From Weissella confusa (lineage in GTDB: Bacteria; Bacillota; Bacilli; Lactobacillales; Lactobacillaceae): 64,000 nt of DNA. Made by a program: the position numbers and the translations under genes. Positions 28,957 to 36,979 of this stretch are shown here, in pieces. Position 1 is the stretch's first letter, and every line of letters begins with the position of its first letter. The notes beneath the pieces were generated by a model. That model worked only from the letters and a program-made list of their open reading frames with translations. It made no database searches and was not told the origin of the DNA. The stretch lies in contig JAAOED010000001.1 of NCBI GenBank assembly GCA_016466735.1, forward strand, positions 62,001-126,000, read 5' to 3'.

Positions 28957-29550
28957 ATGACAGATGAAACACAAGACTTGATGGAATCGTTCAGCCGTTT
29001 GATGCACTCACGCTTCTTTATGGCAGCGATGTCAATGAACATGCGTACTAAGCGCGGTAGTGATAAGGAATTGGGTCGTGGTCGTTTGCGCTTGTTGGCT
29101 TTGTTGAACAAGGAAGATGGCTTAACGAATGCGGAAATCGCAGAAAAGTTAGATATTCGTCCTAGTTCAGTGAGCGCGCAAGTGACGAGCTTGGTGGAGA
29201 CGGGGATGATTGAACGTCGTGCTTCTGAGAATGATGGCCGTGTTTCACTTATTTTCATTACGGATGCCGGTAAGGAGACGCTGGCTGGTTTGCATAACGG
29301 TAATGACGAAATGAGTGAACGGGCTTTCTCAGTGCTAACTGAAGCCGAGCAGACGCAGTTGAAGGACATGTTGCGTCGCATCGCAGCCAATACTGAGGAT
29401 ATTGAAATGGATCCTGAGATGCTCCGCGATGCGTTTGGACCATTCGCCGAGCGTTTCCAAAACATGGATTTCACTGACCGCCGTGAAATGCGCAAGGAGA
29501 TGCACAAGATGCACCACGACTTGCACAAGGGCTTCAAGGGTTGGTTCTAA
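28957..29550 (+). CDS. MarR family transcriptional regulator
   Basis: 197 residues, longer than the usual 140-150. The winged helix is GRLRLLALLNKEDGLTNAEI, followed by LDIRPSSVSAQVTSLVETGM and the wing RRASENDGRVSLIFITDAG. The last 50 residues are an unusual charged tail rich in Arg, Met, His and Asp (for example REMRKEMHKMHHDLHKGF), possibly sensing or dimerising. It precedes an ABC exporter gene by 32 bp, the standard layout for a local repressor of a drug pump, and its own promoter carries repeated operator-like sites. Confidence 0.9.
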   Translation: MTDETQDLMESFSRLMHSRFFMAAMSMNMRTKRGSDKELGRGRLRLLALLNKEDGLTNAEIAEKLDIRPSSVSAQVTSLVETGMIERRASENDGRVSLIFITDAGKETLAGLHNGNDEMSERAFSVLTEAEQTQLKDMLRRIAANTEDIEMDPEMLRDAFGPFAERFQNMDFTDRREMRKEMHKMHHDLHKGFKGWF

Positions 29551-29582
29551 CCGTCAAAAGATAAGAGATAAGAGGCAGAGAG

Positions 29583-31349
29583 ATGGATCGTGGACAAAAC
29601 GTTGAAACAGAAGCGTTTCAACGACCAGCAAAGTTTGATACGAAGGCATTTATGCGCTTGATTCGTCAAACAAAACCAGCCTACTGGCAACTAGGGCTGG
29701 GCCTAGGTTTGGGCGTTATTGCGACGGGCATTCAGTTGGCCGTGCCACATTTTGCGGGTGATTTGATTAACGGATTTGGTAAGTCGATTGATAAAACATT
29801 GCTCGTCAGTGTGATTGGCATGTTTATCTTGAGCGCGGTAATTAGCGCCTTATCAGGAACTGTTTTGGGGATCTTTGGCGAAAACGTGGTTAGTCGTTTG
29901 CGTAATACCTTGTGGGACAAACTAATTCGTTTGCGCGTCGCCTATTTTGATGAAACCAAAGCGGGCGAAATGACGTCGCGTTTGATTAATGATTCAACGC
30001 AAATTAAAGACTTGCTGGCAAACTCATTCCCTCGTATGATTACGTCTTTGCTAACAGTGGTGGGTGCGTTGACGCTGATGGTCTTGAAGGACTGGCGCAT
30101 GACGGCGATTATGGCATTGGCAATTCCATTGGTGATGCTGGTGATGTTGCCAGTGATGCGCCAATCACACAAGGTTGGTCGTGATCGTCAGAATTCATTG
30201 GCTGACTTTAATGGGGCAGCTGGTGAAACGCTAAGCGAAATTCGTTTGGTGAAGTCATCTAACGCGGAGCCATTTGAAACGGAAAAGGGACACACAACGA
30301 TCCAATCTTTGTACAAGATTGGCTTGCGTGAAGCTGTGTATGATTCTGTGGCCGGTCCATTGATGACGGCGGTTATGATGGGATTATTTGTTGGTGTATT
30401 GGCCTATGGTGCGCACCGTGTGTCACAAGGCACGATGACGATGGGAACGATGTTTTCATTCTTGATGTACCTATTCCAATTGCTGGGCCCATCAGCAACG
30501 TTGGGTCAATTCTTCTCAGATTTAGCTAAGGCTAGTGGTTCAACAGAACGTGTTCAAGCCTTGTTGGCAGAGCCTGAAGAAGATTTGACGTCTGGTGTCG
30601 AGGTTGATGTTGAAGGACAAACGTTGGCGATGAACCATGTTGATTTTGCCTATGATGACAGCAAGAACATCTTGAACGATGTATCGTTTGAGGCCCAGCC
30701 AAATACAGTTGTGGCGTTCGCTGGACCGTCGGGTGGTGGTAAGTCAACCATCTTTAGTTTGCTTGAGCGTTACTACATGCCAACGGCCGGTGAAATCATG
30801 ATTGGTAATCATGATGTGGCAGATGTGAATTTGGCTAATTGGCGTGAACAAATTGGGTTTGTTAGCCAGGATTCAGCGATTATGGCTGGAACCATCCGCC
30901 ATAATTTGACGTATGGTCTAACGGGTGATTATTCAGATGATGATTTGTGGCGTGTGTTGGGACTAGCATTTGCTGAAAAGTTCGTACGCGACATGCCAGC
31001 TGGCTTAGATACTGAAGTTGGTGAACGTGGTGTCAAAGTGTCTGGTGGACAACGTCAACGTTTGGCAATTGCGCGTGCGTTCTTGCGTGATCCAAAGATC
31101 TTGATGTTGGATGAAGCAACGGCCAGTTTGGATTCAGAATCTGAAGCAATGGTGCAAAAGGCTTTAGAATCTTTGATGAAGGGCCGTACGACGTTGGTGA
31201 TTGCACACCGTTTGAGCACAATTGTAGATGCAGACAAGATTTACTTTATCGAACATGGGACGGTAAGTGGCGCTGGTACGCACAAGGAATTGGTTGCCAA
31301 CCACGACTTGTATCGTGAGTACGTTGATACGCAATTCAATCAAGATTAA
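29583..31349 (+). CDS. ABC half-transporter, multidrug/lipid exporter (LmrA/BmrA type)
   Basis: 588 residues: a six-helix permease domain (about 30-320) fused to an ATPase. Walker A is GPSGGGKST, the signature VSGGQRQRLAIARAF, Walker B ILMLDEA, and an H-loop IAHRLST. One half-transporter probably works as a homodimer, exporting hydrophobic drugs or lipids. It is the second gene of the MarR unit, from which induction by a toxic substrate is inferred. A terminator and a parS-like site follow immediately. Confidence 0.9.
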   Translation: MDRGQNVETEAFQRPAKFDTKAFMRLIRQTKPAYWQLGLGLGLGVIATGIQLAVPHFAGDLINGFGKSIDKTLLVSVIGMFILSAVISALSGTVLGIFGENVVSRLRNTLWDKLIRLRVAYFDETKAGEMTSRLINDSTQIKDLLANSFPRMITSLLTVVGALTLMVLKDWRMTAIMALAIPLVMLVMLPVMRQSHKVGRDRQNSLADFNGAAGETLSEIRLVKSSNAEPFETEKGHTTIQSLYKIGLREAVYDSVAGPLMTAVMMGLFVGVLAYGAHRVSQGTMTMGTMFSFLMYLFQLLGPSATLGQFFSDLAKASGSTERVQALLAEPEEDLTSGVEVDVEGQTLAMNHVDFAYDDSKNILNDVSFEAQPNTVVAFAGPSGGGKSTIFSLLERYYMPTAGEIMIGNHDVADVNLANWREQIGFVSQDSAIMAGTIRHNLTYGLTGDYSDDDLWRVLGLAFAEKFVRDMPAGLDTEVGERGVKVSGGQRQRLAIARAFLRDPKILMLDEATASLDSESEAMVQKALESLMKGRTTLVIAHRLSTIVDADKIYFIEHGTVSGAGTHKELVANHDLYREYVDTQFNQD

Positions 31350-31362
31350 TATGTTTTGGCAG

Positions 31363-31391
31363 GCGGGTGTAGGTGATTACACCCGCTTTTT
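31363..31391 (+). terminator. Terminator after the ABC exporter
   Basis: Perfect 9-bp stem GCGGGTGTA/TACACCCGC, loop GGTGAT, T5. Confidence 0.92.
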
Positions 31392-31406
31392 GTTTCATGT
31401 GGAACA
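31391..31406. other. parS-like site 3 (after the ABC exporter terminator)
   Basis: TGTTTCATGTGGAACA; on the other strand TGTTCCACATGAAACA. One base from consensus at the centre. It overlaps the end of the terminator T run. Confidence 0.6.
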
Positions 31407-31458
31407 AAATTAGTTAACTTAGGTATCTTTTATTGTGGACGACTTTTTCCTTTCGCTC

Positions 31459-31486
31459 TTGAATAAAAGTAAGTAACGGTTATAAT
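31459..31486 (+). promoter_or_regulatory. Promoter of the 67-residue membrane protein
   Basis: TTGAAT (31459-31464), 16 nt, TATAAT (31481-31486), about 40 bp before the start codon. Confidence 0.6.
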
Positions 31487-31527
31487 AAATACTCGTGTGA
31501 GATTTATATTTGTGAGAGGTTTGAATA

Positions 31528-31731
31528 ATGCAAGAGATGAAGTATGTGATGTCAGCAAAGGCGTCAGCTATTGCCGCTATTGCAACGATTGTTGTGTTCG
31601 CAGCATTGATGTTGCTATTTAGCGCTGAGGGCAACGCCTCAACTTGGGAAGTTGAGTTAGACGTTGTTCTAGCCGTTGTTGCTTTGTTGGCCGTAGGCGT
31701 CGTTACAGTCGCTTTTGGTTTTAAGAAGTAA
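31528..31731 (+). CDS. Small two-helix membrane protein
   Basis: 67 residues, no family recognised. Two transmembrane helices (about 11-31 and 44-64) flank a short acidic loop, AEGNASTWEVELD. It has its own promoter, a GAGAGG ribosome site and a downstream terminator, so it is a genuine gene. Confidence 0.72.
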   Translation: MQEMKYVMSAKASAIAAIATIVVFAALMLLFSAEGNASTWEVELDVVLAVVALLAVGVVTVAFGFKK

Positions 31732-31814
31732 TCATATATCAATATCGTTGGGTGGTTGGTGAGAGAGCCACCTAATGAGCAAGAAATCATTCAATTGAAT
31801 CATTCCTTACAGAC

Positions 31815-31850
31815 AAAAACGCCCCTAACTTTTCAGTTAGGGGCGTTTTG
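31815..31850. terminator. Bidirectional terminator
   Basis: A 15-bp stem, AAAACGCCCCTAACT with its complement, serves the small membrane protein gene and the convergent aldo/keto reductase. Confidence 0.92.
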
Positions 31851-31860
31851 TTATGCATAA

Positions 31861-32718
31861 TTAGAAGTTTGTCTTGTCAGCGTCGTTGTGCGTACCAGCA
31901 ACACCTTCAAGCTTGTCCAACGTTGCCATGTCTTCAGCAGACAACTCAAAGTCAAAGAGTTGACCGTTTTCAACGATACGCTCCTTGTGCGTTGACTTTG
32001 GCAATGGCAAGAATCCGTGTTGCAATGACCAGCGCAATGCAACTTGGGCAACTGACTTGTTGTACTTGTCGGCAACTTCTTGAATTGCAGCGACCGTCAA
32101 CATCTTACCCGTTCCCAATGGTGAGTAAGCTTCAGTCAAAACGTTGTGCTCGTTGTTGAAGGCAACGATTTCGGCTTCCATGTCAGAAGGGTTAACGAAC
32201 AATTGGTTAACCATAGGCGTAACCTTAGCCGTCTTCAACAATTCTTCGAAGTGGTGTACTTGGAAGTTTGAGATACCGATTGCACGGACCTTACCAGCCT
32301 CGTAGGCTTCTTCCATCGCACGCCAAGTCTCAGCGTTAGCTTCGGCCCAGTTTTCGCGGTTAGCCTTTGGGTTTGGCCAGTGGATCAAGTACAAGTCCAA
32401 GTACTCCAAGTCCAAACGCTTCAACGTGTCTTCCAAGGCTTGCTTAGCTGACTCGTATCCGTGCATGTCGTTCCACAACTTTGACGTTACGAAGATATCT
32501 TCGCGGGCAATGCCTGAATCCTTCAAAGCACGTCCAATTGATTCTTCGTTACCGTAAGCAGCGGCCGTATCGATGTGACGGTAGCCGGCAGCCAAAGCAT
32601 CCAACGTGCTTTGGTAGGCCACATCACCATCAGGCGTTTGCCAAGTTCCGAATCCCACAACGGGAATCTTAACACCGTTTGAAAGCGTGTAAGTATCAGT
32701 CAATGATGAAATAGTCAT
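31861..32718 (-). CDS. Aldo/keto reductase
   Basis: 285 residues, NADPH-dependent reduction of aldehydes or ketones, close to the 2,5-diketo-gluconate/glyoxal reductase group. The catalytic tetrad is visible: Asp and Tyr in GYRHIDTAAAYGNEESIG, Lys in VTSKLW and His in LYLIHWPNP. The cofactor phosphate site is in LPKSTHKERI. AGGAGTG precedes the start. In the upstream gap GTGTAAC (32759-32765) and GTTACAC (32784-32790) form an inverted repeat that could be an operator. Confidence 0.92.
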   Translation of the reverse strand: MTISSLTDTYTLSNGVKIPVVGFGTWQTPDGDVAYQSTLDALAAGYRHIDTAAAYGNEESIGRALKDSGIAREDIFVTSKLWNDMHGYESAKQALEDTLKRLDLEYLDLYLIHWPNPKANRENWAEANAETWRAMEEAYEAGKVRAIGISNFQVHHFEELLKTAKVTPMVNQLFVNPSDMEAEIVAFNNEHNVLTEAYSPLGTGKMLTVAAIQEVADKYNKSVAQVALRWSLQHGFLPLPKSTHKERIVENGQLFDFELSAEDMATLDKLEGVAGTHNDADKTNF

Positions 32719-32858
32719 TAAATTTCACACTCCTATTAAATTGATTAGGTGCATCGACGTGTAACGTTACTAAATAAAAATAAGTTACACAACTACTCCT
32801 TAATGATAACAAAAATATTGAGAAGTTTAAAAAATTAGGCACTTTTTTAAGGTTCGGC

Positions 32859-33010
32859 TATAATAAAGCAGACTAGGAATGTCGGAGGTTTTGACCTCCG
32901 ACGTGATCAAGTCGCCCTTATCAGGTGCGTTGTTGGTCTTACGCCTGACTAAAGTCAGGAGTTTTCGACTAACAGCTACTGTGATAAACAACAGAACGGA
33001 GGTGAACGCC
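32859..33010 (+). promoter_or_regulatory. Structured 5' leader of the TetR gene
   Basis: A TATAAT at 32859-32864 would start transcription near 32871. The leader then contains a perfect 9-bp hairpin GTCGGAGGT/ACCTCCGAC (32881-32902). A segment TCAGGTGCG (32921-32929) can pair with CGCCTGA (32942-32948), or CCTGAC (32944-32949) can pair with GTCAGG (32954-32959). An outer pair AGTCG/CGACT (32910-32914, 32966-32970) is also possible. CGGAGGT in the first hairpin is repeated exactly at the ribosome site (32997-33003), so ACCTCCG could pair with either. A translational switch is inferred. Confidence 0.5.
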
Positions 33011-33595
33011 ATGGCGAAAGTGACGACAGAGTCCATTTTTGATGCCGCACGAGCAGTTCTCGACGAAAAGGGTTTTGAAAAGTCACGATTAGCTGACGTT
33101 GCCCGAAAGTTGGATATTACGCCGGCGGCTTTATACAAGCATTTTGCGAATAAAGAGGCGCTTTTTGAAGCGATGAATACGGCTTGGCTAGAGCAAGTTG
33201 ATGGCCCGGTTTGGGAAGCGAATGTTCGCGCACCCGAAGAAGAGCGTGTCACAGCTTTGCATGATTGGTTGTGGTTGTTGGCATCACGTCGACGCGAAGG
33301 ATTTAGCCGTGAGCCTGAAATGATGGCTTTTTACGAAGAACAATTGGCTAACCGAGATGTGTTGCTTGATCCACGTTTGCAGGATTTTGCGCTGGCCGTG
33401 GAAAACATCATGGCCTGGGATACATTCCGTAATCAGCGTGGCATGACCATCATGCAGACATTTACATATTTCTATCACCCATTTTTTGCTGACAAGTGGG
33501 ATGACAATTTGTTTAAAACGCTTTTCGAAACAACGTGGCAAGAAATGTTGCCAGTTGTGGAGCAAGGAATTGTCTTAAATGAAGAAGAAAATTGA
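33011..33595 (+). CDS. TetR/AcrR family regulator
   Basis: 194 residues. The N-terminal helix-turn-helix is typical of TetR: IFDAARAVLDEKGFEKSRLA, then VARKLDITPAALYKHFANKEALFEAM. The C-terminal ligand domain has no recognisable signature. The start at 33011 has GGAGGTGA 5 nt upstream; the frame is open back to 32879, but that segment is the structured leader. FetAB lies 79 bp downstream on the same strand and may be the target, or the divergent aldo/keto reductase may be. Confidence 0.88.
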   Translation: MAKVTTESIFDAARAVLDEKGFEKSRLADVARKLDITPAALYKHFANKEALFEAMNTAWLEQVDGPVWEANVRAPEEERVTALHDWLWLLASRRREGFSREPEMMAFYEEQLANRDVLLDPRLQDFALAVENIMAWDTFRNQRGMTIMQTFTYFYHPFFADKWDDNLFKTLFETTWQEMLPVVEQGIVLNEEEN

Positions 33596-33673
33596 TTAAT
33601 CAGCGTTGGTGCCGGGTGCATCAGCGCTTTTTGGTTTAAAATGTTCATTAGGTTTATTGTGGGGAGGATATGT

Positions 33674-34324
33674 ATGACAACGTTAGAATTGAAACATGTT
33701 AATTATCTGGTAGATGACCGGACGATTTTGAAAGGCTTGAATTTGAAGCTTTCGTCTGGTGATTGGGTGACGGTAGTGGGGCCGTCGGGAACGGGTAAAA
33801 GTACTCTATTAAAGATTATTGCCGGACTGCAAGATGCCACTGATGGTGATGTGTTGTTGGATGATATCGATACAGCGACGATGCCAATTGGGGTGGTGCG
33901 CCAACAAATCTCTTATGCGACGCAGTCAGCTCAACTCTTTGGTGAAACGGTGCGTGACAACCTAGATTTTCCGTTTTTAGTGCGCCAAGAAACGGTGAAT
34001 GAAGCCGCCCAACGTGACGGTTTGGTAAAGATGGGATTGCCCGAGACGTATCTTGATAAGGCGGTTTCTGAATTGTCAGGTGGTGAACGCCAACGCATTG
34101 GTGTGTTGCGTAATTTGCTATTTCCACCAAAGGTTTTGTTGCTAGATGAAATTTCAACCGGTTTGGACAGCGAAACGAAGCAAGCAATTTGGCGAGCCAT
34201 TCACGCCTTGCATGACCGCGAAAAAAACATTGTCTTGTCAGTCACACACGATGAGCAAGAAATCGCTGAAGCACAAACTGTGTTAACGTTGCACGAGGGT
34301 GAGGGGGTGTTGACGCATGAATAG
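33674..34324 (+). CDS. fetA: ABC transporter ATP-binding protein, FetA type
   Basis: 216 residues. Walker A GPSGTGKST, Q-loop YATQSAQLFGE, signature LSGGERQRIG, Walker B VLLLDEI and an H-loop SVTHDEQE are complete. Pairing with an adjacent FetB-type permease identifies it as the ATPase of the FetAB family, which in E. coli enhances iron export under oxidative stress. GGGAGG precedes the ATG at 33674; the frame extends 11 codons upstream without a ribosome site. It overlaps fetB by 8 bp. Confidence 0.85.
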   Translation: MTTLELKHVNYLVDDRTILKGLNLKLSSGDWVTVVGPSGTGKSTLLKIIAGLQDATDGDVLLDDIDTATMPIGVVRQQISYATQSAQLFGETVRDNLDFPFLVRQETVNEAAQRDGLVKMGLPETYLDKAVSELSGGERQRIGVLRNLLFPPKVLLLDEISTGLDSETKQAIWRAIHALHDREKNIVLSVTHDEQEIAEAQTVLTLHEGEGVLTHE

Positions 34325-35093
34325 TCAAATTAATGTTAGCAATTGGTCGCTCGCCCTTGCGTTTGTGTTGGTCGTTATCTCATTGGGGATTAGTTATCGT
34401 CAGAAATTAGGGCTCGAAAAGGATACGATTATTTCGGTTGCTCGCGCGATTATCCAACTGATTATTGTTGGGTACCTATTGAAGTTTATCTTCAATTTGG
34501 ATAACTGGTTGGTCACGATTGTGATGCAACTATTCATTGTTTATAATGCTGCTCGCAATGGAAAGAAGCGTAGTCAAGGAATTCCTGGTGCGTTCTATAT
34601 CTCTTGGTGGGGATTGCTCCTATCAACGACAGTGACGATGAGTATCCTGGTTTTGACGGGTGTTCTGAAGTTTGAGCCTTACCAAATGATTCCAGTAACG
34701 GGTATGGTAGCCGGAAACTCAATGACAGCAGTTGGCTTGGTTTACCGTAGTTTGAATCAACAGTTCCGTGATCAACAAGGCCAAGTGTTTGAGCGTTTGG
34801 CCTTGGGTGGCTCGCCTAAGCTAGCTGCTAATAGCATTGTGCATGAGGCTATCCGTACTGGTATGCAACCAACAATTGATACGGTGCGTACGTATGGTTT
34901 GGTGTCATTGCCAGGTATGATGTCTGGTTTGATTATGGCGGGGGTTGATCCAATTCACGCCATTAAGTATCAAATCATGGTGGTGTTCATGTTGCTTTCA
35001 GCGACCGGTATTTCATCCGTATTTGCTAGTTTCATGGCCTACCGCAAGTTCTTTAATGAACGTTGGCAACTACAATTGCCAGTTAAGAAGTAA
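34317..35093 (+). CDS. fetB: Iron export ABC permease, FetB (UPF0014) family
   Basis: 258 residues with about seven transmembrane helices. Conserved family segments are VARAIIQLIIVGYLLKFIF, MIPVTGMVAGNSMTAVGLVYRSL and VSLPGMMSGLIMAGVDPIHA, followed by KYQIMVVFMLLSATGISSV. It forms the membrane half of the FetAB transporter. A terminator and then a perfect parS site follow directly. Confidence 0.9.
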   Translation: MNSQINVSNWSLALAFVLVVISLGISYRQKLGLEKDTIISVARAIIQLIIVGYLLKFIFNLDNWLVTIVMQLFIVYNAARNGKKRSQGIPGAFYISWWGLLLSTTVTMSILVLTGVLKFEPYQMIPVTGMVAGNSMTAVGLVYRSLNQQFRDQQGQVFERLALGGSPKLAANSIVHEAIRTGMQPTIDTVRTYGLVSLPGMMSGLIMAGVDPIHAIKYQIMVVFMLLSATGISSVFASFMAYRKFFNERWQLQLPVKK

Positions 35094-35095
35094 GA

Positions 35096-35130
35096 AAAAG
35101 ACCTTCGAGAAAAAATCTCGAAGGTCTTTT
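35096..35130. terminator. Terminator between fetB and the convergent ABC ATPase gene
   Basis: Perfect 15-bp stem AAAAGACCTTCGAGA with its complement at 35116-35130, A5 loop; usable in both directions. Confidence 0.93.
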
Positions 35131-35145
35131 GTTTCACGTGAAACA
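35130..35145. other. parS site 4 (consensus, after fetB)
   Basis: TGTTTCACGTGAAACA, identical to the best Bacillus parS sequence, between two convergent genes and beside their terminator. Confidence 0.92.
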
Positions 35146-35150
35146 CGTGG

Positions 35151-35891
35151 TTAATCTTCAAATTTGAATGCGTTTAGGAAGTGCTTGATACGGTCGGTTG
35201 GCTCGCTGAAGAACTCAGCTGGTGTACCATCAAACACAATTTCACCGTCTTCCAAGAACAACATGCGATCAGCGGCTTCACGTGCGAATTCCATGTTGTG
35301 TGTCACGATAATCATTGATTGGTCGTCCTTTGCCAAACCATTCAAGACACGCAAAACTTGTGCTTCCAATTCAGGGTCCAAGGCAGAGGTTGGCTCATCA
35401 AGCAAAAGATAGTCAGGTGACATCGCCAAAGCACGGGCGATAGCGACACGTTGCGTTTGGCCACCAGATAGTTGGTAAGGGTAACGGTCAGCCGTGTTGT
35501 CCAGATTAACAGCTTGTAGCAATTCGTGTGCCTTTGCGATTGCTTCGGCTTTGTTTTGCTTCAAAACATGTACAGGCGCCTCAATAATGTTTCCTAAGAT
35601 TGTTAGGTGATCGAACATACGTGGTTGTTGGAAAACCATGCCAGTCTTACGACGAACCCAAAGCAATGTTTCAGTTGTGATTGGTTGACTCAAATCAATC
35701 GTACGATTGTCCAACGTGTACAAACCTGAATCAGGGTGCTCTAACAAGTTAAGTGAGCGAAGCAACGTTGACTTACCTGAACCAGAAGGTCCGACAATAA
35801 CCGTCGTTTCATGTGGATTGAACGTCACGTTGATATCTTTTAGCGCGTGGTGTTCAGCGTATTGCTTATCAATGTGTTCTAACTTCAACAT
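35151..35891 (-). CDS. Polar amino acid ABC transporter ATPase (GlnQ/TcyC type)
   Basis: 246 residues. Walker A GPSGSGKST, KTGMVFQQPRMFDHLT (Q-loop), LSGGQTQRVAIARAL, Walker B YLLLDEPTSALD and IVTHNMEFAREAADR are those of the polar amino acid uptake subfamily. It follows the permease gene by 6 bp on the minus strand. With the Cys-containing leader peptide upstream and binding-protein genes divergent to it, the most likely cargo is cystine, an inference rather than a motif-based call. Confidence 0.9.
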   Translation of the reverse strand: MLKLEHIDKQYAEHHALKDINVTFNPHETTVIVGPSGSGKSTLLRSLNLLEHPDSGLYTLDNRTIDLSQPITTETLLWVRRKTGMVFQQPRMFDHLTILGNIIEAPVHVLKQNKAEAIAKAHELLQAVNLDNTADRYPYQLSGGQTQRVAIARALAMSPDYLLLDEPTSALDPELEAQVLRVLNGLAKDDQSMIIVTHNMEFAREAADRMLFLEDGEIVFDGTPAEFFSEPTDRIKHFLNAFKFED

Positions 35892-35897
35892 AATTAA

Positions 35898-36599
35898 TTA
35901 CCCTTGTACCTTTACGAAACGATCAGCCCATCGTTGGATGTAGCGTTGTGGAATAGACAAAATTGAGACGAATAGTGCGTAAATTGCAGCGACTAGCAAG
36001 TACATTTGCAATGGTTCGAAGTTGGCAGCGGCCAATTGTTGTGAGAGGTAGAACATCTCAACAATCGTGACAACAGATGCCAATGACGTATCCTTAACCA
36101 AAGAAATGAATGAGTTTGCCAACGTTGGAATTGAAATACGAGCAGCTTGTGGCAGGATGATGCGCAAGAAAATTTGTGAATCAGTCATACCAAGTGCTGC
36201 ACCAGCTTCGCGTTGTGTATCAGGAATTGATGAAATAGCGGCGCGGATTGCTTCTGAGGCGTATGCGGCCGTGTTCAATGACAATACCCAAATAGCAGCG
36301 GCCCAACCAGAAGGAGATAGCCAGCTAATGCCCAGCTTAGGCAATCCGTAGAAGACCACGAACAATTGGACCAACATTGGCGTTGAACGGAACAACCAAA
36401 CGTAGAACCAAAGGATGAACTTCAAAATGCGCCAACCAATTGACTTGATACCGGTTGCGTGCGGTACGTATGAACGGAGCATCGCAACAATTGCCGCAAT
36501 AATAACGGCGATGACAAATGAGATAAGTGCTAGAGGCACTGTGTACTTGATACCCGCCATAATCAATTGTGGGGCATACTTGGCAATAAATTCAAACAT
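35898..36599 (-). CDS. Polar amino acid ABC transporter permease
   Basis: 233 residues with five transmembrane helices. The conserved loop EAIRAAISSIPDTQREAGAALG, followed by ILPQAARISIPTLAN, marks the HisM/GlnP/TcyB permease family and contacts the ATPase. AAAGGG lies before the start. Expression is probably governed by the leader-peptide attenuator at 36627-36784. No binding protein is encoded downstream; two are encoded on the opposite strand upstream. Confidence 0.92.
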   Translation of the reverse strand: MFEFIAKYAPQLIMAGIKYTVPLALISFVIAVIIAAIVAMLRSYVPHATGIKSIGWRILKFILWFYVWLFRSTPMLVQLFVVFYGLPKLGISWLSPSGWAAAIWVLSLNTAAYASEAIRAAISSIPDTQREAGAALGMTDSQIFLRIILPQAARISIPTLANSFISLVKDTSLASVVTIVEMFYLSQQLAAANFEPLQMYLLVAAIYALFVSILSIPQRYIQRWADRFVKVQG

Positions 36600-36626
36600 G
36601 AAGATTCCCTTTCTGAGGATGAGCGC

Positions 36627-36784
36627 AAAAAAGAGCGCGCCGACAGTTTCTGTGTGACACAGGAAAGGCCTAGCGCGCTCTTCTTAACGGTTCATCGGAA
36701 TGATAAGTTCACCAAAACGACCTACCGCGAATAGCGCGCTAGGCTGATGCAAGCAACAGTAATTTGTGTGTTGATCGTCATCAT
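36627..36784 (-). promoter_or_regulatory. Leader-peptide transcription attenuator of the permease/ATPase operon
   Basis: On the minus strand, segment 1 (GCCTAGCGCGCT, 36744 to 36733) lies inside the leader ORF. Segment 2 (AAGAGCGCGCTAGGC, 36682 to 36668) can pair with it over 12 bp, forming an antiterminator. Segment 2 can instead pair with segment 3 (GCGCGCTCTT, 36640 to 36631) over 10 bp, followed by TTTTTT at 36632-36627: a terminator. A ribosome finishing the leader covers segment 1 and favours termination; one held back upstream leaves segment 1 free and favours readthrough. Confidence 0.75.
36722..36784 (-). CDS. 20-residue leader peptide with a Cys codon
   Basis: MMTINTQITVACISLARYSR, ending in TAG. 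GGAAGGAAAG (36800-36791) is an excellent ribosome site 6 nt upstream of the first ATG. The codons for Ser14 to Tyr18 form one arm of the antiterminator. The only Cys codon (TGC, 36751-36749) lies just before that arm, the right place for a stalling sensor in a cystine uptake operon. This is too short for ORF finders and I know of no annotated family for it. Confidence 0.75.
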   Translation of the reverse strand: MMTINTQITVACISLARYSR

Positions 36785-36830
36785 GGTTAACTTTCCTTCC
36801 GTCTTTTTTAATTAGTCTTTGTTGTGTTTC

Positions 36831-36859
36831 ATTTTAGAGACATCGCTAACTAAATGCAA
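36831..36859 (-). promoter_or_regulatory. Promoter of the leader-permease-ATPase operon
   Basis: On the minus strand TTGCAT (36859-36854), 17 nt, TAAAAT (36836-36831). Confidence 0.65.
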
Positions 36860-36914
36860 GCGTTTTAGGATAAGAAATTCTCGGTGCTGAATTAAATAAA
36901 GATTAAAAAGGTAT

Positions 36915-36944
36915 TTGACAACCATGGCAAAGTGGGTTTATGCT
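36915..36944 (+). promoter_or_regulatory. Promoter of the frameshifted binding-protein gene
   Basis: TTGACA (36915-36920), 18 nt, TATGCT (36939-36944), a strong promoter divergent from the permease operon. It suggests the downstream gene is or recently was expressed. Confidence 0.65.
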
Positions 36945-36979
36945 ATGCAACATACTTTTTGAAAGGGCGTAAGATAATT

